64,000 bases of DNA from positions 1 to 64,000 of the forward strand of contig JAYUGJ010000071.1 in NCBI GenBank assembly GCA_043738425.1, in the 5' to 3' direction. The position numbers and the translations under genes are program-made. How positions within the stretch are numbered: position 1 is the stretch's first letter; every line of letters begins with the position of its first letter. Below, piece after piece: positions 45,785 to 55,182 of the stretch. The notes below the pieces were generated by a model. The model was not told the origin of the DNA. It ran no database searches and worked only from the letters and a program-made list of their open reading frames with translations. Source of the stretch: PBB1 sp043738425. Its GTDB lineage: Bacteria > Pseudomonadota > Gammaproteobacteria > Burkholderiales > Burkholderiaceae_C.

Positions 45785-46010
45785 CGTGTGTCAGCGCGTG
45801 AGAGTTTCTCGGACGTGCCCAAGCAACTTGTCGAAAGGCGTCCGGTCTAGGCGCAAGGCACAGCCGTGGCTCGGGCTACGGCGAGCACCTGCGACGCCGA
45901 GCCGGCGTCTTTCGGGATGGTGAGCAGACATGAACGACTCTCACGCTCTCAGGTTACCCAACGCAACACGCCGGCATGCGAGGGGGCAGTTGGCTGCCAC
46001 CACTCCAGGA

Positions 46011-46976
46011 TCAGCGGCTGGGTAGCAGCCGGGATGGATCGATGGGTTTGCCTTGTTTGCGGATCTCGAAATGCAGTTGAACGCGGTCTGCGTCCGTGGA
46101 CCCCATCTCGGCAATTTTCTGGCCTCGACGCACTGACTGGTCTTCTTTGACCAACAACACCTGGTTGTGCGCGTACGCGGTGAGGTAAGTAGTGTTGTGC
46201 TTAACGATCACCAAATTTCCGTAACCGCGCAGGCCAGAACCGGCGTACACCACCTTACCGTCGGCAGCCGCAAAAACTGGGTCGCCCGCCTTGCCGGAAA
46301 TAGCCAATCCCTTGCTTTTGTTGTCGTCGAATGTGGTCGTGACTGCGCCGTTGGCAGGCCACATCCATGTGACCAACTCATCACCCTGAGGTGTGGCGAC
46401 TGGCACCGGTGCCGACACTGCGGGCGTGCTGGCGGCAACCGCTGTAGGCCCGCCCGCCAACGGTGCCGCACCATTGGTCGGCACCGCAGCCGGTGGGGGC
46501 GCGGATGCTGGCGTTGTCGCCGGTAGCGCGGCTGTGACCGGCACGGTTTTCAGGTCGAGCGGCTTTGCATCGACTTTGGGCGCTGCAGGACGAATCACCG
46601 CTGCCGTCGGGTCGACCCCGGGCGGCACGACCCTAAGTACCTGCCCTACTTCAATGATGTTGGGATTTTCCAGGCCGTTCCAGCGCACCAGGTCCTTCCA
46701 GTTTTGTCCGCTGTCGAGCGCAATCCGCACCAGGGTGTCGGCAGGCTTGACGGTGTAGTAGCCGGGTTTGCCGGCGTTTTCCAAACCCATCTGCGCCGAA
46801 TTCGCACTGCGCCCAGAACCCTTGGTAGCAGCGGCACTCGGGGCCTTGACAGGTACCTGCCGATCGACCACCGGCGCGTTGTTCGGCGTGGATTGACACG
46901 CGGCTAGCCACACACCAACGCTTATCACCATCGCAAATTTAAAGCCGTCTTGCAGGGTCTGATTCATCGATGTCAT
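46011..46976 (-). CDS. nlpD: NlpD-like lipoprotein with degenerate LytM domain
   Basis: About 321 residues. Signal peptide with lipobox LAAC (Cys near 28), a LysM domain (about 70-120, YYTVKPADTLVRIALDSGQ) that binds peptidoglycan, a Pro/Ala linker, and a C-terminal M23/LytM domain. The LytM active site is degraded: the first zinc His/Asp motif reads KGLAISGK and the HxH motif reads QLHFEI, as in E. coli NlpD, an amidase activator without its own hydrolase activity. ATGs at 46976 or 46967 are plausible. Located 17 bp after pcm. Confidence 0.9.
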   Translation of the reverse strand: MTSMNQTLQDGFKFAMVISVGVWLAACQSTPNNAPVVDRQVPVKAPSAAATKGSGRSANSAQMGLENAGKPGYYTVKPADTLVRIALDSGQNWKDLVRWNGLENPNIIEVGQVLRVVPPGVDPTAAVIRPAAPKVDAKPLDLKTVPVTAALPATTPASAPPPAAVPTNGAAPLAGGPTAVAASTPAVSAPVPVATPQGDELVTWMWPANGAVTTTFDDNKSKGLAISGKAGDPVFAAADGKVVYAGSGLRGYGNLVIVKHNTTYLTAYAHNQVLLVKEDQSVRRGQKIAEMGSTDADRVQLHFEIRKQGKPIDPSRLLPSR

Positions 46977-46993
46977 GCGCGGCCAAACCTCCA

Positions 46994-47806
46994 TCAAAGC
47001 AATCCCGATTTTAGAGGGACGAACTGCACTGCTTCATATTCGGTATGGGTCAGGCCGGCCTGCGTGCGGTCGACCACGATCAGCTTTTGCACTGCGTGCG
47101 CGTCGCCGACTGGCGAGATAAGCCGACCACCGACAGCCAATTGATCCAGCCAACTGTTGGGGATGGCCACACCACACGCCGCCGCGATGATGCTGTCGTA
47201 CGGAGCATTCGGCGCGTGGCCGACCATCCCGTCGCCATAAACCAGCCGGAGTTGGTCCGTGCGCAGCGGGGCGACCAGTTCACGCGCCTTGTCGTACAAG
47301 CCCCTCACGCGCTCGATCGACACCACCTGCTGCGCCAGTCGACACAACACCGCTGCCTGATAGCCGCAGCCAGTTCCGATTTCCAGCACACGGCCGAGAT
47401 GGCCGACCGCGCGCGCCTGGGCTCCATCCATCAGCACATCGAGCATGCGCGCCACGACCGACGGCTTAGAAATCGTCTGCCCGTGTCCGATCGGCAGGCT
47501 GGTGTCCTCATAAGCCTGTGTTGCCAACGCCGCGTCGACAAATCGATGGCGCGGCACGCTGCCCATCGCTGCGAGCACGCGCGCATGGTGCGGCCCGGCC
47601 GTGCGCAGCCGGTCAATCATGCGGCGTCGAATGTCGTCGGAGTCGAGCCCCAACCCGCTTGCGTGGCCTTCGCTGACCACGTCACGTGTCACCTCGTGGG
47701 CATGATTCGGCGATACGCCAAGCGGGCCGACGTACACCTTCGGTGCGCGCACCATGCGTTCCAGCCGCAGCGGAAACCTGCCTGCACGGCGCGTTGCGTC
47801 AGTCAC
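46994..47806 (-). CDS. pcm: Protein-L-isoaspartate O-methyltransferase
   Basis: Repairs isoaspartyl residues using SAM. About 270 residues: PRHRFVDAALATQAYEDTSLPIGHGQTISKP is split over about 110-140, the SAM motif VLEIGTGCGYQAAVL near 165, and a C-terminal VGPLR-like region. The GTG at 47806 overlaps the surE stop as GTGA, a typical coupled start. An N-terminal extension of about 65 residues precedes the catalytic domain. Later ATGs (such as 47755) cannot be excluded. Confidence 0.94.
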   Translation of the reverse strand: MTDATRRAGRFPLRLERMVRAPKVYVGPLGVSPNHAHEVTRDVVSEGHASGLGLDSDDIRRRMIDRLRTAGPHHARVLAAMGSVPRHRFVDAALATQAYEDTSLPIGHGQTISKPSVVARMLDVLMDGAQARAVGHLGRVLEIGTGCGYQAAVLCRLAQQVVSIERVRGLYDKARELVAPLRTDQLRLVYGDGMVGHAPNAPYDSIIAAACGVAIPNSWLDQLAVGGRLISPVGDAHAVQKLIVVDRTQAGLTHTEYEAVQFVPLKSGLL

Positions 47807-48561
47807 GTTGTCGGGGCAGCTGCGAGCCACGCCCGCCAATCAGGCAGGGCAGTGTGGTCGGTGAGATCCACCTGCAGCGGCGTGATCGAAACCTGGCCGT
47901 GCGCGGTGGCATAGAAATCCGTGCCCTCGCCTGCTTCGCGCGCATCGCCGGCCGGGCCGATCCAGTACATCGTGTCGCCGCGAGGACTGGTTTGGCGCAC
48001 CACCGGTTCGCTCGCATGGCGTCGACCCAAGCGGGTCATGCGCAGCGGTTGCTGGTCTGCATCGATCCGATTCGGGATGTTGACGTTGAGCAAAAACGGA
48101 CGGTGCGCCGGTGGCTCGCGCAGAACCTGCTCGATCACTTTGCGTGCTACCCGAGCCGCAGCATCCAGGTGCGTCCAACCCCTATCGACCTGCGAAAAAG
48201 CAATCGACGGAATGCCGAACAAAAAACCTTCCATCGCCGCCGCAACCGTGCCCGAGTACAGCGTGTCGTCGCCCATATTGGCACCTTGATTGATGCCAGA
48301 TACAACCAAGTCCGGCCGCAGCTCGAACAGTCCGGTGAGTGCCACATGCACGCAATCCGATGGCGTGCCGTTTAAATAATGGAAACCGTTGGCTGCCGTA
48401 TAGGCCGACAGTGGCCGGTTCAAGGTGAGCGAGTTGGAGGTGCCGCTGGCATTTTGCTCCGGCGCGATGACATCGATATGCCCCAATCCGCTGCATGCTG
48501 CGACCAACGCGGCGAGTCCTGGAGCAAGATACCCGTCGTCATTGGCAATCAAGATACGCAT
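47803..48561 (-). CDS. surE: 5'/3'-nucleotidase SurE
   Basis: Metal-dependent nucleotidase/exopolyphosphatase linked with stress survival. 252 residues from the ATG giving MRILIANDDGYLAPG; the two metal-binding Asp are in NDDG (8-9), Ser in PEQNASGTSNSLT and Asn in VVSGINQGANMGDD. First gene of surE-pcm-nlpD-rlmD, the usual betaproteobacterial order. Confidence 0.97.
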   Translation of the reverse strand: MRILIANDDGYLAPGLAALVAACSGLGHIDVIAPEQNASGTSNSLTLNRPLSAYTAANGFHYLNGTPSDCVHVALTGLFELRPDLVVSGINQGANMGDDTLYSGTVAAAMEGFLFGIPSIAFSQVDRGWTHLDAAARVARKVIEQVLREPPAHRPFLLNVNIPNRIDADQQPLRMTRLGRRHASEPVVRQTSPRGDTMYWIGPAGDAREAGEGTDFYATAHGQVSITPLQVDLTDHTALPDWRAWLAAAPTT

Positions 48562-48687
48562 CGTCACGATTGTAAGAGTGCGGTCGCGGAACTTCACCCG
48601 CAGCGGCAGTCGACAAGTGACGCAAGGGTGTGCCTATGCGTTACCGTCTGGGCCGCGAAACCGCTGTTTCAGCTCAGGCCCAAGTTC

Positions 48688-49470
48688 ATGCCCGTCAACG
48701 TATTGATCGTCGAAGACAACCCGGTGGCCCGCAGCTTTCTAAGCAGGGTTATTCGTGAAAGTTTCAGCGATCAGATGCAGATCACCGAAGCGAGCGATCT
48801 GGACTCGGCACGCCGCCACATCAGTCAGTCACGGTGTTCCCCTGACCGGCTGGGCCGTGATACCGGTTGGGCACCGGCCGGCAGCCCGAGCGATACAGAA
48901 CCACCGCATTTGTACAAGTTGATGATGGTGGACCTCGAACTGCCGGACGGCAACGGCATGGAGTTGCTGGCCGAGCTGTCGCACTATCCCGCCACCAAGA
49001 TCGTCACGACGCTTTATTCCGACGACGAGCATTTGTTTCCCGCACTTCAATGTGGTGCCGATGGTTATCTGCTCAAAGAAGACCGCTTCGAGGTGTTGGT
49101 CGAAGAGTTGCAAAAAATCGTCCGCGGTCAGCCACCGTTATCACCTGCCATCGCGCGCCGACTGCTCACGCATTTCCGCAGCGGCAGTGCGGCCGACGGA
49201 TTTGCCGACGCACGCGCACCATCTGCCTTCCAGAGCAGCCGCCTTACCGCGTCGGATCACGCGCTTACTGATGACGAAGACCGGTTGACGCCGCGCGAAA
49301 GTGAGGTGCTTACCTACCTGAGCAAAGGATTCACGATCAAGGAGATCGCAAATCTGATGGCCATCAAATGGTTCACCGTGAACGACCACATCAAGTCGAT
49401 CTACAAAAAGCTGAATGTGTCGAGCCGCGCCGAAGCGGCCGTGATGGCCAGCAAGCAAGGCTTGGTGTAG
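48688..49470 (+). CDS. NarL/FixJ-family response regulator
   Basis: 260 residues: receiver (VLIVEDNP, Asp82 phospho-acceptor in MMVDLELPDGNG, Thr near 102, Lys in YLLKEDR) and a C-terminal LuxR-type HTH (about 200-255; LTPRESEVLTYLSKGFTIKEIANLM; VNDHIKSIYKKLNVSSRAEA). A polar insertion of about 25 residues (about 51-75) sits between helix 2 and strand 3, absent in standard receivers. It lies 72 bp before a sensor kinase gene and is most likely its partner. The ATG at 48688 was chosen by the receiver start; the frame is open upstream. Target genes unknown. Confidence 0.9.
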   Translation: MPVNVLIVEDNPVARSFLSRVIRESFSDQMQITEASDLDSARRHISQSRCSPDRLGRDTGWAPAGSPSDTEPPHLYKLMMVDLELPDGNGMELLAELSHYPATKIVTTLYSDDEHLFPALQCGADGYLLKEDRFEVLVEELQKIVRGQPPLSPAIARRLLTHFRSGSAADGFADARAPSAFQSSRLTASDHALTDDEDRLTPRESEVLTYLSKGFTIKEIANLMAIKWFTVNDHIKSIYKKLNVSSRAEAAVMASKQGLV

Positions 49471-49542
49471 CGGCAACGCTGGCTTGCCTGCGCTGATGGT
49501 CATGCTGCCGGTGCCAGCGCACAAACGAACTGCCGACCCGCG

Positions 49543-50691
49543 ATGACTGTCGGCACTGATCACGACAGATACCGCCGCGCGCTGTGGTGGGTGATCAGCG
49601 TCCTGGCGGCACTGGTTGCGCTGTTTTTTCTCTACGCTATGGCACTGCCCGTGTGGGCCGCGGTCACGCTGGCCTCGTTACTCGCGTTGGTCGCTTATCT
49701 GGGTACGCACCAGTGGCTCGTCAACCGAACCCTGCGCCCCGCTGCGGCTAGCCCGCAACAGCTGCTCGCACATTTGTTTGGGGCCACACAGCAAGTAGAA
49801 AAACAGCCCACCCTCATCGGGCCGTCGTTGGTCAGCGTGCTGGAAATGGCGCTCCCGCTACATCGCGTGACGCTGTCGAACGCCGCACTGGCAGCCAGCC
49901 AAATCGCCGCGGATGGCGCGTTGATGCAAATCGCAGTGCCCGCGTGGCCAGCCGTGCCAACCGTTGATCGCCGTAGCGCCGAATCCAATCCGACTTCCAT
50001 CGTGGTGCGCCACGCGCAGCGCGGACAGCCGCGCTTCACAACCGAAGACGTGTGGTTGGTAGAAATGATCGCCAACCACCTGTGCCGCACGGCGACCTTG
50101 GAACAAGCCGCAGCGCAAGGCCGCGTCGAAGAGCGCCGGCGGCTGGCCCTCGACCTGCACGACGACATCGGCGCGCGCCTGTTGACGCTCATCTACCGAG
50201 CGCCGACGCCCGAGCTGGAGGACTATGCGCGCCACACGTTGCAGAACCTGAAAACGCTCACCCGCGGCCTGGCCGCAGTCAACCAACCGCTGTCGCACGC
50301 ACTGGCCGAATGGAAGATTGACATCACCCAGCGCCTCAGCGCGGCGCACATCGATCTAACCTGGACGGCCACACACGACATCGACGTGGTGCTGAGCTTT
50401 GCGCAGTGGTCTGGGCTGACCCGCGTGATGCGCGAATTGGTGAGCAACGTGATGTCACACGCGTACGCTCACCGCGTCGACATCCAACTGACGCTCACCT
50501 GCGGTCAACTCACGCTGGCCGTTGCCGACGATGGCATCGGTCGTGAACCGCAATCGTGGTCGCACGGCTTGGGTTTGGGGGGAGTGCGCAAGCGCGTACG
50601 GCAACTGGGCGGCGAGGTCGAGTGGCGCGACTGCGCGCCACGCGGCATCCAGTGCCTGGTCACCATCCGCCAACTGTCGGGCGGGATCTGA
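49543..50691 (+). CDS. Sensor histidine kinase (HisKA_3 type)
   Basis: 382 residues: two N-terminal membrane helices (about 13-34 and 36-54) with almost no periplasmic loop, a cytoplasmic linker, the HisKA_3 dimerisation helix with His206 (LALDLHDDIGARLLTL) and an HATPase domain (ELVSNVMSHAYAHR; VADDGIGREP; GLGLGGVRKRV). Lack of a large sensory loop suggests it senses a membrane or cytoplasmic cue. Paired with the upstream NarL-type regulator. Confidence 0.9.
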   Translation: MTVGTDHDRYRRALWWVISVLAALVALFFLYAMALPVWAAVTLASLLALVAYLGTHQWLVNRTLRPAAASPQQLLAHLFGATQQVEKQPTLIGPSLVSVLEMALPLHRVTLSNAALAASQIAADGALMQIAVPAWPAVPTVDRRSAESNPTSIVVRHAQRGQPRFTTEDVWLVEMIANHLCRTATLEQAAAQGRVEERRRLALDLHDDIGARLLTLIYRAPTPELEDYARHTLQNLKTLTRGLAAVNQPLSHALAEWKIDITQRLSAAHIDLTWTATHDIDVVLSFAQWSGLTRVMRELVSNVMSHAYAHRVDIQLTLTCGQLTLAVADDGIGREPQSWSHGLGLGGVRKRVRQLGGEVEWRDCAPRGIQCLVTIRQLSGGI

Positions 50692-50703
50692 CGCCTACCG
50701 AAC

Positions 50704-50727
50704 AAAAAAAGCGGCCCCTCGGGGCCG
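50704..50727 (-). terminator. Terminator downstream of tRNA-His
   Basis: Minus strand CGGCCCC-GAG-GGGCCG followed by CTTTTTTT, 18 bp after the CCA of the tRNA. It also lies just past the sensor kinase stop in the convergent direction. Confidence 0.85.
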
Positions 50728-50744
50728 GTGTGCTGCGCGTTAAC

Positions 50745-50821
50745 TGGGGTGGCTGATGGGGCTCGAACCCACGACAACAGGAATCACAATCCTGGACTCT
50801 ACCAACTGAGCTACAGCCACC
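50745..50821 (-). tRNA. tRNA-His (GTG)
   Basis: Full cloverleaf: acceptor GTGGCTG/CAGCCAC, D arm GCTCAGTTGGTAGAGT, anticodon arm CAGGATTGTGATTCCTG with anticodon GTG, T arm with GGTTCGAGCCCC, discriminator C, encoded CCA and a potential extra 5' G(-1) at 50821 opposite the discriminator, the histidine identity feature. Confidence 0.97.
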
Positions 50822-50878
50822 GCACATCGCAAAGTATAAAGCGAACCGCTTGACGGGCTGTGCATCAGCGCACTGTTC

Positions 50879-52804
50879 TCAGCGCGTTTCAGCGGGTTCC
50901 TTGGTGGCCAAGGCTGTTGTTGTCTTTGCGCTGACCTGCACCTTCAGCCGACTCTTCAACGAGCCGACGTATGCCTGTGATTCGGCATCGGCCCAGGCCT
51001 GCGAATACTGGCTTCGCGCACGCTCGGCGTCGGCAGTGACTGGGTCACGGCCCACCACCTTTTGAATCTTTGCCACCACATAGCCGCTGCTTGATTTGAC
51101 GCCGACGAACGTGGGCAACACGCTGGCATTCGCACCCAACACGGCATCCATCGTTGGCTGACCCAATTCCTGCACTTGCAGCCGCGACACCAGACGGGTG
51201 GCGATACCCATATCGGTCTGCGGCGCGAGTTTCAGCGCGGCCAATCTGGCCTCGCCTTCTTTCTGTGCCAATGCTGCGGCCTGTGCTGCGGCGACACGGG
51301 TCCGCACCCGGTCTTTGACATCAGCCAATGGCAACGTGCGGGCCGCTTCGTACTGAACCACCCGGCCCGACACCAGTTGACTCGGCGCGGTTTCCACCGC
51401 GTCGGTGTTGCGCTTGTTGCGCAGCGCATCGTTGGCAAAAATCGCATCCAAAAACTTCGCCGATGCCAACGGCCCGCTCACGCCGGCCGCGGGCTTGCGC
51501 GACACGCCTTGGGTTGTTTTCAATTCCAGTTTGAATTTGTCGATCGCCGGCTTCAGGCTGTCAGACTGTTCGTAGACCAGGTTGGTGAATTCGGCGGCGG
51601 CTTCTGCGAATTTTTGCTGCGCCAGCGATAAGCGAACCTCCGTATCGATCTCATTTCGTACCGCATCGAAACTGCGTTTGTCGCCGCCGCGCAGCTCGGT
51701 CAAACGAATGATGTGGAAGCCGAAATCGCTTTCCACCACGCCACTGGTCTGGCCGACTTTCAGCGCGTAGGCAGTGTCCTCAAACGGTTTGACCATGGCA
51801 CCGCGCGCAAAGAAATCGAGGTCGCCGCCTTTGATTGCCGAGCCCGGGTCGTTCGAATTCTTTCGCGCCAGTTCGGCAAAGGCGCCTGGCGTTTTGGTGA
51901 TCTCAGACAGCAACTCTTCGGCCTTGGCTTTCGCTTTCGCGCGTTCGGGCGCGGCAAGCGCTTTGTCCGCCGCGATCAAGATGTGGCTTGCGCGCCGCTC
52001 TTCGGGCGTGGTGTAGCGCGCTATGTTCTCGCTGTAGTACTTGCGCAGATCGTCATCGCTTACCGTGACTTGGCGTTTCATCGCGTCGACGTCCAGCACG
52101 ACATATTCAATGCTGGCAAGCTCAGGCGACTGGAATTGCGCCGCGTTGGCGGGGTCTTTGTAGTAGGCGTCCAAATCGGCATTGGAGGGATTGACCTTGG
52201 TGGCGTAATCGGCGGCACCGAACTGCTGCAAAACCACCTCACGTTGTTGGAAGAACGCGTCCACCGCGCGGTCGGCTGCTGTCGCCGAAACAAACCCCGT
52301 GCCGGACACACCTGCCAGCACCTGCCGCACTGACAGGTCTTGTCGCAACCGGCGGGCGAAGGTGTCGCTGGACATGCCTTGTGCCGCCAGCATGTCCTTG
52401 TTGACGCTGCCGTCGGGGTTTCGAATCGAGGCGAATTGCGCATCGGTGGCGAACAAGCGCTGCAACCGCTCGTCGGTGGTGGTGAGGTGCAACTGATCAG
52501 CCGCGGCCAGCATGACGCGCTCACGGATCAGGTTGTCAAGCGATTGCTGCTTCAGCTCGGGGCTGTCGAACAGCTTGGGATCTGCGGTCGGCATTTGTCG
52601 ACGTATGCGGTCGACTTGCTCGCGGTGCGCGAAATCAAACTCCGCCTGCGTGATCGACTGGCCGGCCACTTTCGCAACCGACTTGCTCGCGCCTTCGCCC
52701 GACTGTTGATAGCCCTGAACGCCGATCACGATGAACGACGGAACGATCAACAGCACCAGGATGTACTGAAAGATGCGCATGTGGTCGCGAAAGAAATCAA
52801 ACAT
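50879..52804 (-). CDS. ppiD: Periplasmic folding chaperone/PPIase PpiD
   Basis: Membrane-anchored peptidyl-prolyl isomerase/chaperone assisting outer-membrane protein folding. 641 residues from the ATG at 52804 (MFDFFRDHMRIFQYILVLL), which gives one N-terminal membrane helix (about 12-33). A SurA_N-like chaperone region (about 35-200) is followed by a parvulin domain (about 265-365; RASHILIAADKA; DFGFHIIRLTE) and a long C-terminal domain. Upstream in-frame TTG rejected. Lies between tRNA-His and tRNA-Val. Confidence 0.95.
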   Translation of the reverse strand: MFDFFRDHMRIFQYILVLLIVPSFIVIGVQGYQQSGEGASKSVAKVAGQSITQAEFDFAHREQVDRIRRQMPTADPKLFDSPELKQQSLDNLIRERVMLAAADQLHLTTTDERLQRLFATDAQFASIRNPDGSVNKDMLAAQGMSSDTFARRLRQDLSVRQVLAGVSGTGFVSATAADRAVDAFFQQREVVLQQFGAADYATKVNPSNADLDAYYKDPANAAQFQSPELASIEYVVLDVDAMKRQVTVSDDDLRKYYSENIARYTTPEERRASHILIAADKALAAPERAKAKAKAEELLSEITKTPGAFAELARKNSNDPGSAIKGGDLDFFARGAMVKPFEDTAYALKVGQTSGVVESDFGFHIIRLTELRGGDKRSFDAVRNEIDTEVRLSLAQQKFAEAAAEFTNLVYEQSDSLKPAIDKFKLELKTTQGVSRKPAAGVSGPLASAKFLDAIFANDALRNKRNTDAVETAPSQLVSGRVVQYEAARTLPLADVKDRVRTRVAAAQAAALAQKEGEARLAALKLAPQTDMGIATRLVSRLQVQELGQPTMDAVLGANASVLPTFVGVKSSSGYVVAKIQKVVGRDPVTADAERARSQYSQAWADAESQAYVGSLKSRLKVQVSAKTTTALATKEPAETR

Positions 52805-52883
52805 GGGCGTACTCGTAGAGGAGGGGTTGCTCAAAAGACCGGGCCGACTCGGTCAAGCGTTTGGGACGGTTGCGCCCCACCAT

Positions 52884-52910
52884 GAAAAAGGCGAACCGAA
52901 GTTCGCCTTT
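52884..52910 (-). terminator. Terminator after hupB/tRNA-Val
   Basis: Minus strand AAAGGCGAAC-TTCG-GTTCGCCTTTTTC, a perfect stem with a TTCG loop and T-run, 88 bp beyond the tRNA-Val 3' end and upstream of ppiD. Confidence 0.85.
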
Positions 52911-52997
52911 GCGTTTTAGTCTTCTTCGTCTTTGCGTGCCACCGTGCTAACCGGTTGCAACGCTAACCACATCAAACGAAAAAACCAAACGTTGTGG

Positions 52998-53073
52998 TGG
53001 TGGGTGCTGAGGGGCTCGAACCCCCGACCTACGCCGTGTAAAGGCGGCGCTCTACCAACTGAGCTAAGCACCC
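52998..53073 (-). tRNA. tRNA-Val (TAC)
   Basis: Cloverleaf GGGTGCT...AGCACCC, D arm GCTCAGTTGGTAGAGC, anticodon arm CCGCC-TTTACAC-GGCGT with anticodon TAC, T arm GGGGGTTCGAGCCCCTC, discriminator A and encoded CCA. Follows hupB by 65 bp; the two may be co-transcribed. Confidence 0.97.
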
Positions 53074-53138
53074 GCACTGACTTTTTTTCGCTGCCGTTTC
53101 AATCAACTGTCAAGCGCTGACTGCATCGCGCGGCGCAA

Positions 53139-53411
53139 TTACTTCAACGCGTCTTTCAACGCTTTGCCTGGACGAAACTTCGGCACTTTCGCCGCCTTGA
53201 TTTTGATAGCGACGCCGGTGCGCGGATTGCGCCCGGCGCGCGCCGCGCGCTTGGTCACGCTGAACGTACCAAAACCAACCAGTGTCACGCTGTTGTTTTT
53301 CTTGAGTGTCGACTTCACACCGCCTATCAGCGCCTCAAGTGCGCGACCCGCGGCAGCCTTCGATAGATCCGCTTGTTTGGCGATGTGTTCGATCAGTTCA
53401 GACTTGTTCAC
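53139..53411 (-). CDS. hupB: DNA-binding protein HU-beta
   Basis: Nucleoid-associated protein that bends DNA. 90 residues: MNKSELIEHIAKQADLSKA, VTLVGFGTFSVTKRAARAGRNP with the DNA-arm, and FRPGKALKDALK. Normal length. The hupB-tRNA-Val-ppiD order is shared by many betaproteobacteria. Confidence 0.97.
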   Translation of the reverse strand: MNKSELIEHIAKQADLSKAAAGRALEALIGGVKSTLKKNNSVTLVGFGTFSVTKRAARAGRNPRTGVAIKIKAAKVPKFRPGKALKDALK

Positions 53412-53576
53412 AAAGATGCCCCCTCGAATTTTTTGGATGCTTATAGGTTGGGTCGATGCCGACCGCGCTCTCCGACTTCCATCGCGCTCGAATGATTACA
53501 GCCGGGCGTCTACAGGGTGTCAAGCAGGACCGCGGATTCTAGCTACCCGGTTGCGCTGCCCAACAAACCGCCGCCG

Positions 53577-54494
53577 TCAACGCTGCGGCGCGTTCACTAC
53601 GAGCGCTACGCCCAGGGCCGTCAGCACCATGCCGATCAACATTGGCTGCGTCAACGCTTCATCGAACAACACCCAAGCCATCAATGCCGTGGTGGGCGGC
53701 ACCAAATAAAGCAAGCTGGTGACCCGGGTTGCCGCGCCGCGCTGAATCAGCATGTAAAAAAGCGAGCTGCCACCCAACGTCGACACCAACACCGCCCACG
53801 CCATCGCAGACACGAAGGTCGCATTCCATTGAATCGGCTCAGCCTCCAGCCACGCCAACGGCAGACTCACCAGCATCGCAGCCAGCACCTGCACCGTGTT
53901 TGCAGTGCGTACATCGCATGCCGCAACAAAGCGTTTTTGATACAGCGTGCCGGCAGTGATACCGAGCAGCGCAATCGCGGCCAGACTGAAATTCAGCGCA
54001 GTGATTTCGCCTGCCCCGAGCTTGCGCCACACCACCAGCGTCAACCCGCATAAGCCCAACGCCAGCCCGATCCATTGGCGCGGGGTCACTGGCCGCGACG
54101 CATTTGCCGCAGTGCGCCTCGACAACCACAGCGCGGTCAACAGCGGTTGCAAGCCCACCAACAACGCCACCATGCCTGCACCGAGACCGGCCTTCACCGC
54201 CGCCCACACACCGCCGGTGTAAATCGCATGCATCAACACGCCCGACATGCACAGGTGCAGCCACTGCGCTCGACCCACCGGCCATGCGACGCGTGCAGCG
54301 CTGACCCAGACCAAAAAACACAAGGCCGACAGCGCGTAACGGATGCACAGAAAGGTCAGCGGTGGCGCATGCGGCATACCGAATCGCGCGGCGATAAACC
54401 CGGTGCTCCAAATCAGCACGAACACCGCCGGCATGGCCCGCAGCGCATAAGAGTCGGCGGGTGCCGCACTGGTGATGACCGGGCGGTTATTCAC
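53577..54494 (-). CDS. EamA/DMT-family exporter
   Basis: 305 residues with ten hydrophobic segments arranged as two EamA repeats (about 25-150 and 165-300). AVFVLIWSTGFIAARFG near the N terminus and VPPTTALMAWVLFDEALT near the C terminus are family hallmarks. Members export amino acids or metabolites; the substrate cannot be told. Start is a GTG at 54494; the ATG at 54434 would begin at the first helix. Flanked by hupB and pgsA with gaps. Confidence 0.88.
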   Translation of the reverse strand: MNNRPVITSAAPADSYALRAMPAVFVLIWSTGFIAARFGMPHAPPLTFLCIRYALSALCFLVWVSAARVAWPVGRAQWLHLCMSGVLMHAIYTGGVWAAVKAGLGAGMVALLVGLQPLLTALWLSRRTAANASRPVTPRQWIGLALGLCGLTLVVWRKLGAGEITALNFSLAAIALLGITAGTLYQKRFVAACDVRTANTVQVLAAMLVSLPLAWLEAEPIQWNATFVSAMAWAVLVSTLGGSSLFYMLIQRGAATRVTSLLYLVPPTTALMAWVLFDEALTQPMLIGMVLTALGVALVVNAPQR

Positions 54495-54566
54495 CGCGTG
54501 CTCGACGCTGCTTCAACACAATCCGACCGGTTGCACAGCGATTTTTTGTGCCAAGCCTGGCGCGGC

Positions 54567-55133
54567 TCAACGCGCTTTGGCGCGAATTTCCGGCAGCGCT
54601 TTTTGCAGGTAATACACCATCGACCACACCGTCAACACCGCCGACAGGTAAATCAATACGGTGCCCCAATGTTGGGTGTCGATGATTCCGAACAGCGTGC
54701 CGTGATAAAGCAAAAACGGGATGGCAACCATCTGCACCACGGTTTTTAACTTGCCCAGCAGGTGCACAGCGACGCTGCGCGAGGCGCCAATTTGCGCCAT
54801 CCACTCGCGCAACGCAGAAATCGCAATTTCGCGACCGATGATGACGAACGCCACCAGCGCATGCAGCCGGTGCAAATGAACCAGCACCAACAACGCAGCG
54901 CAGACCAAAAACTTGTCCGCCACGGGATCGAGAAAGGCACCGAATGACGAGGTTTGATTCAGCTTGCGGGCCAAAAAACCATCGGCCCAATCGGTCAGCG
55001 CGACCACGATGAAAAGCGCCGTGGCCGCCGTGTTGCGGCTGGCGTCGTCGACATCGATATAAAAAACGCCGACCACCAGCGGAATCGCAACGATGCGGGC
55101 CCAAGTTAAAAGCGTAGGCAAGTTGAAAAACAT
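54567..55133 (-). CDS. pgsA: CDP-diacylglycerol--glycerol-3-phosphate phosphatidyltransferase
   Basis: Inner-membrane enzyme making phosphatidylglycerol-phosphate. 188 residues with about five membrane helices and a full CDP-alcohol phosphotransferase motif, DWADGFLAR followed by GAFLDPVADK (D-x2-DG-x2-AR-x8-G-x3-D-x3-D). Start MFFNLPTLLTWARI is typical. uvrC-lipoprotein-pgsA is the local order, matching the uvrC-pgsA neighbourhood of other proteobacteria. Confidence 0.95.
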   Translation of the reverse strand: MFFNLPTLLTWARIVAIPLVVGVFYIDVDDASRNTAATALFIVVALTDWADGFLARKLNQTSSFGAFLDPVADKFLVCAALLVLVHLHRLHALVAFVIIGREIAISALREWMAQIGASRSVAVHLLGKLKTVVQMVAIPFLLYHGTLFGIIDTQHWGTVLIYLSAVLTVWSMVYYLQKALPEIRAKAR

Positions 55134-55182
55134 GCTGATGATTGTGCCGCTTGGACATGCGGCGTCGAAGGCTCGGCAGCGC

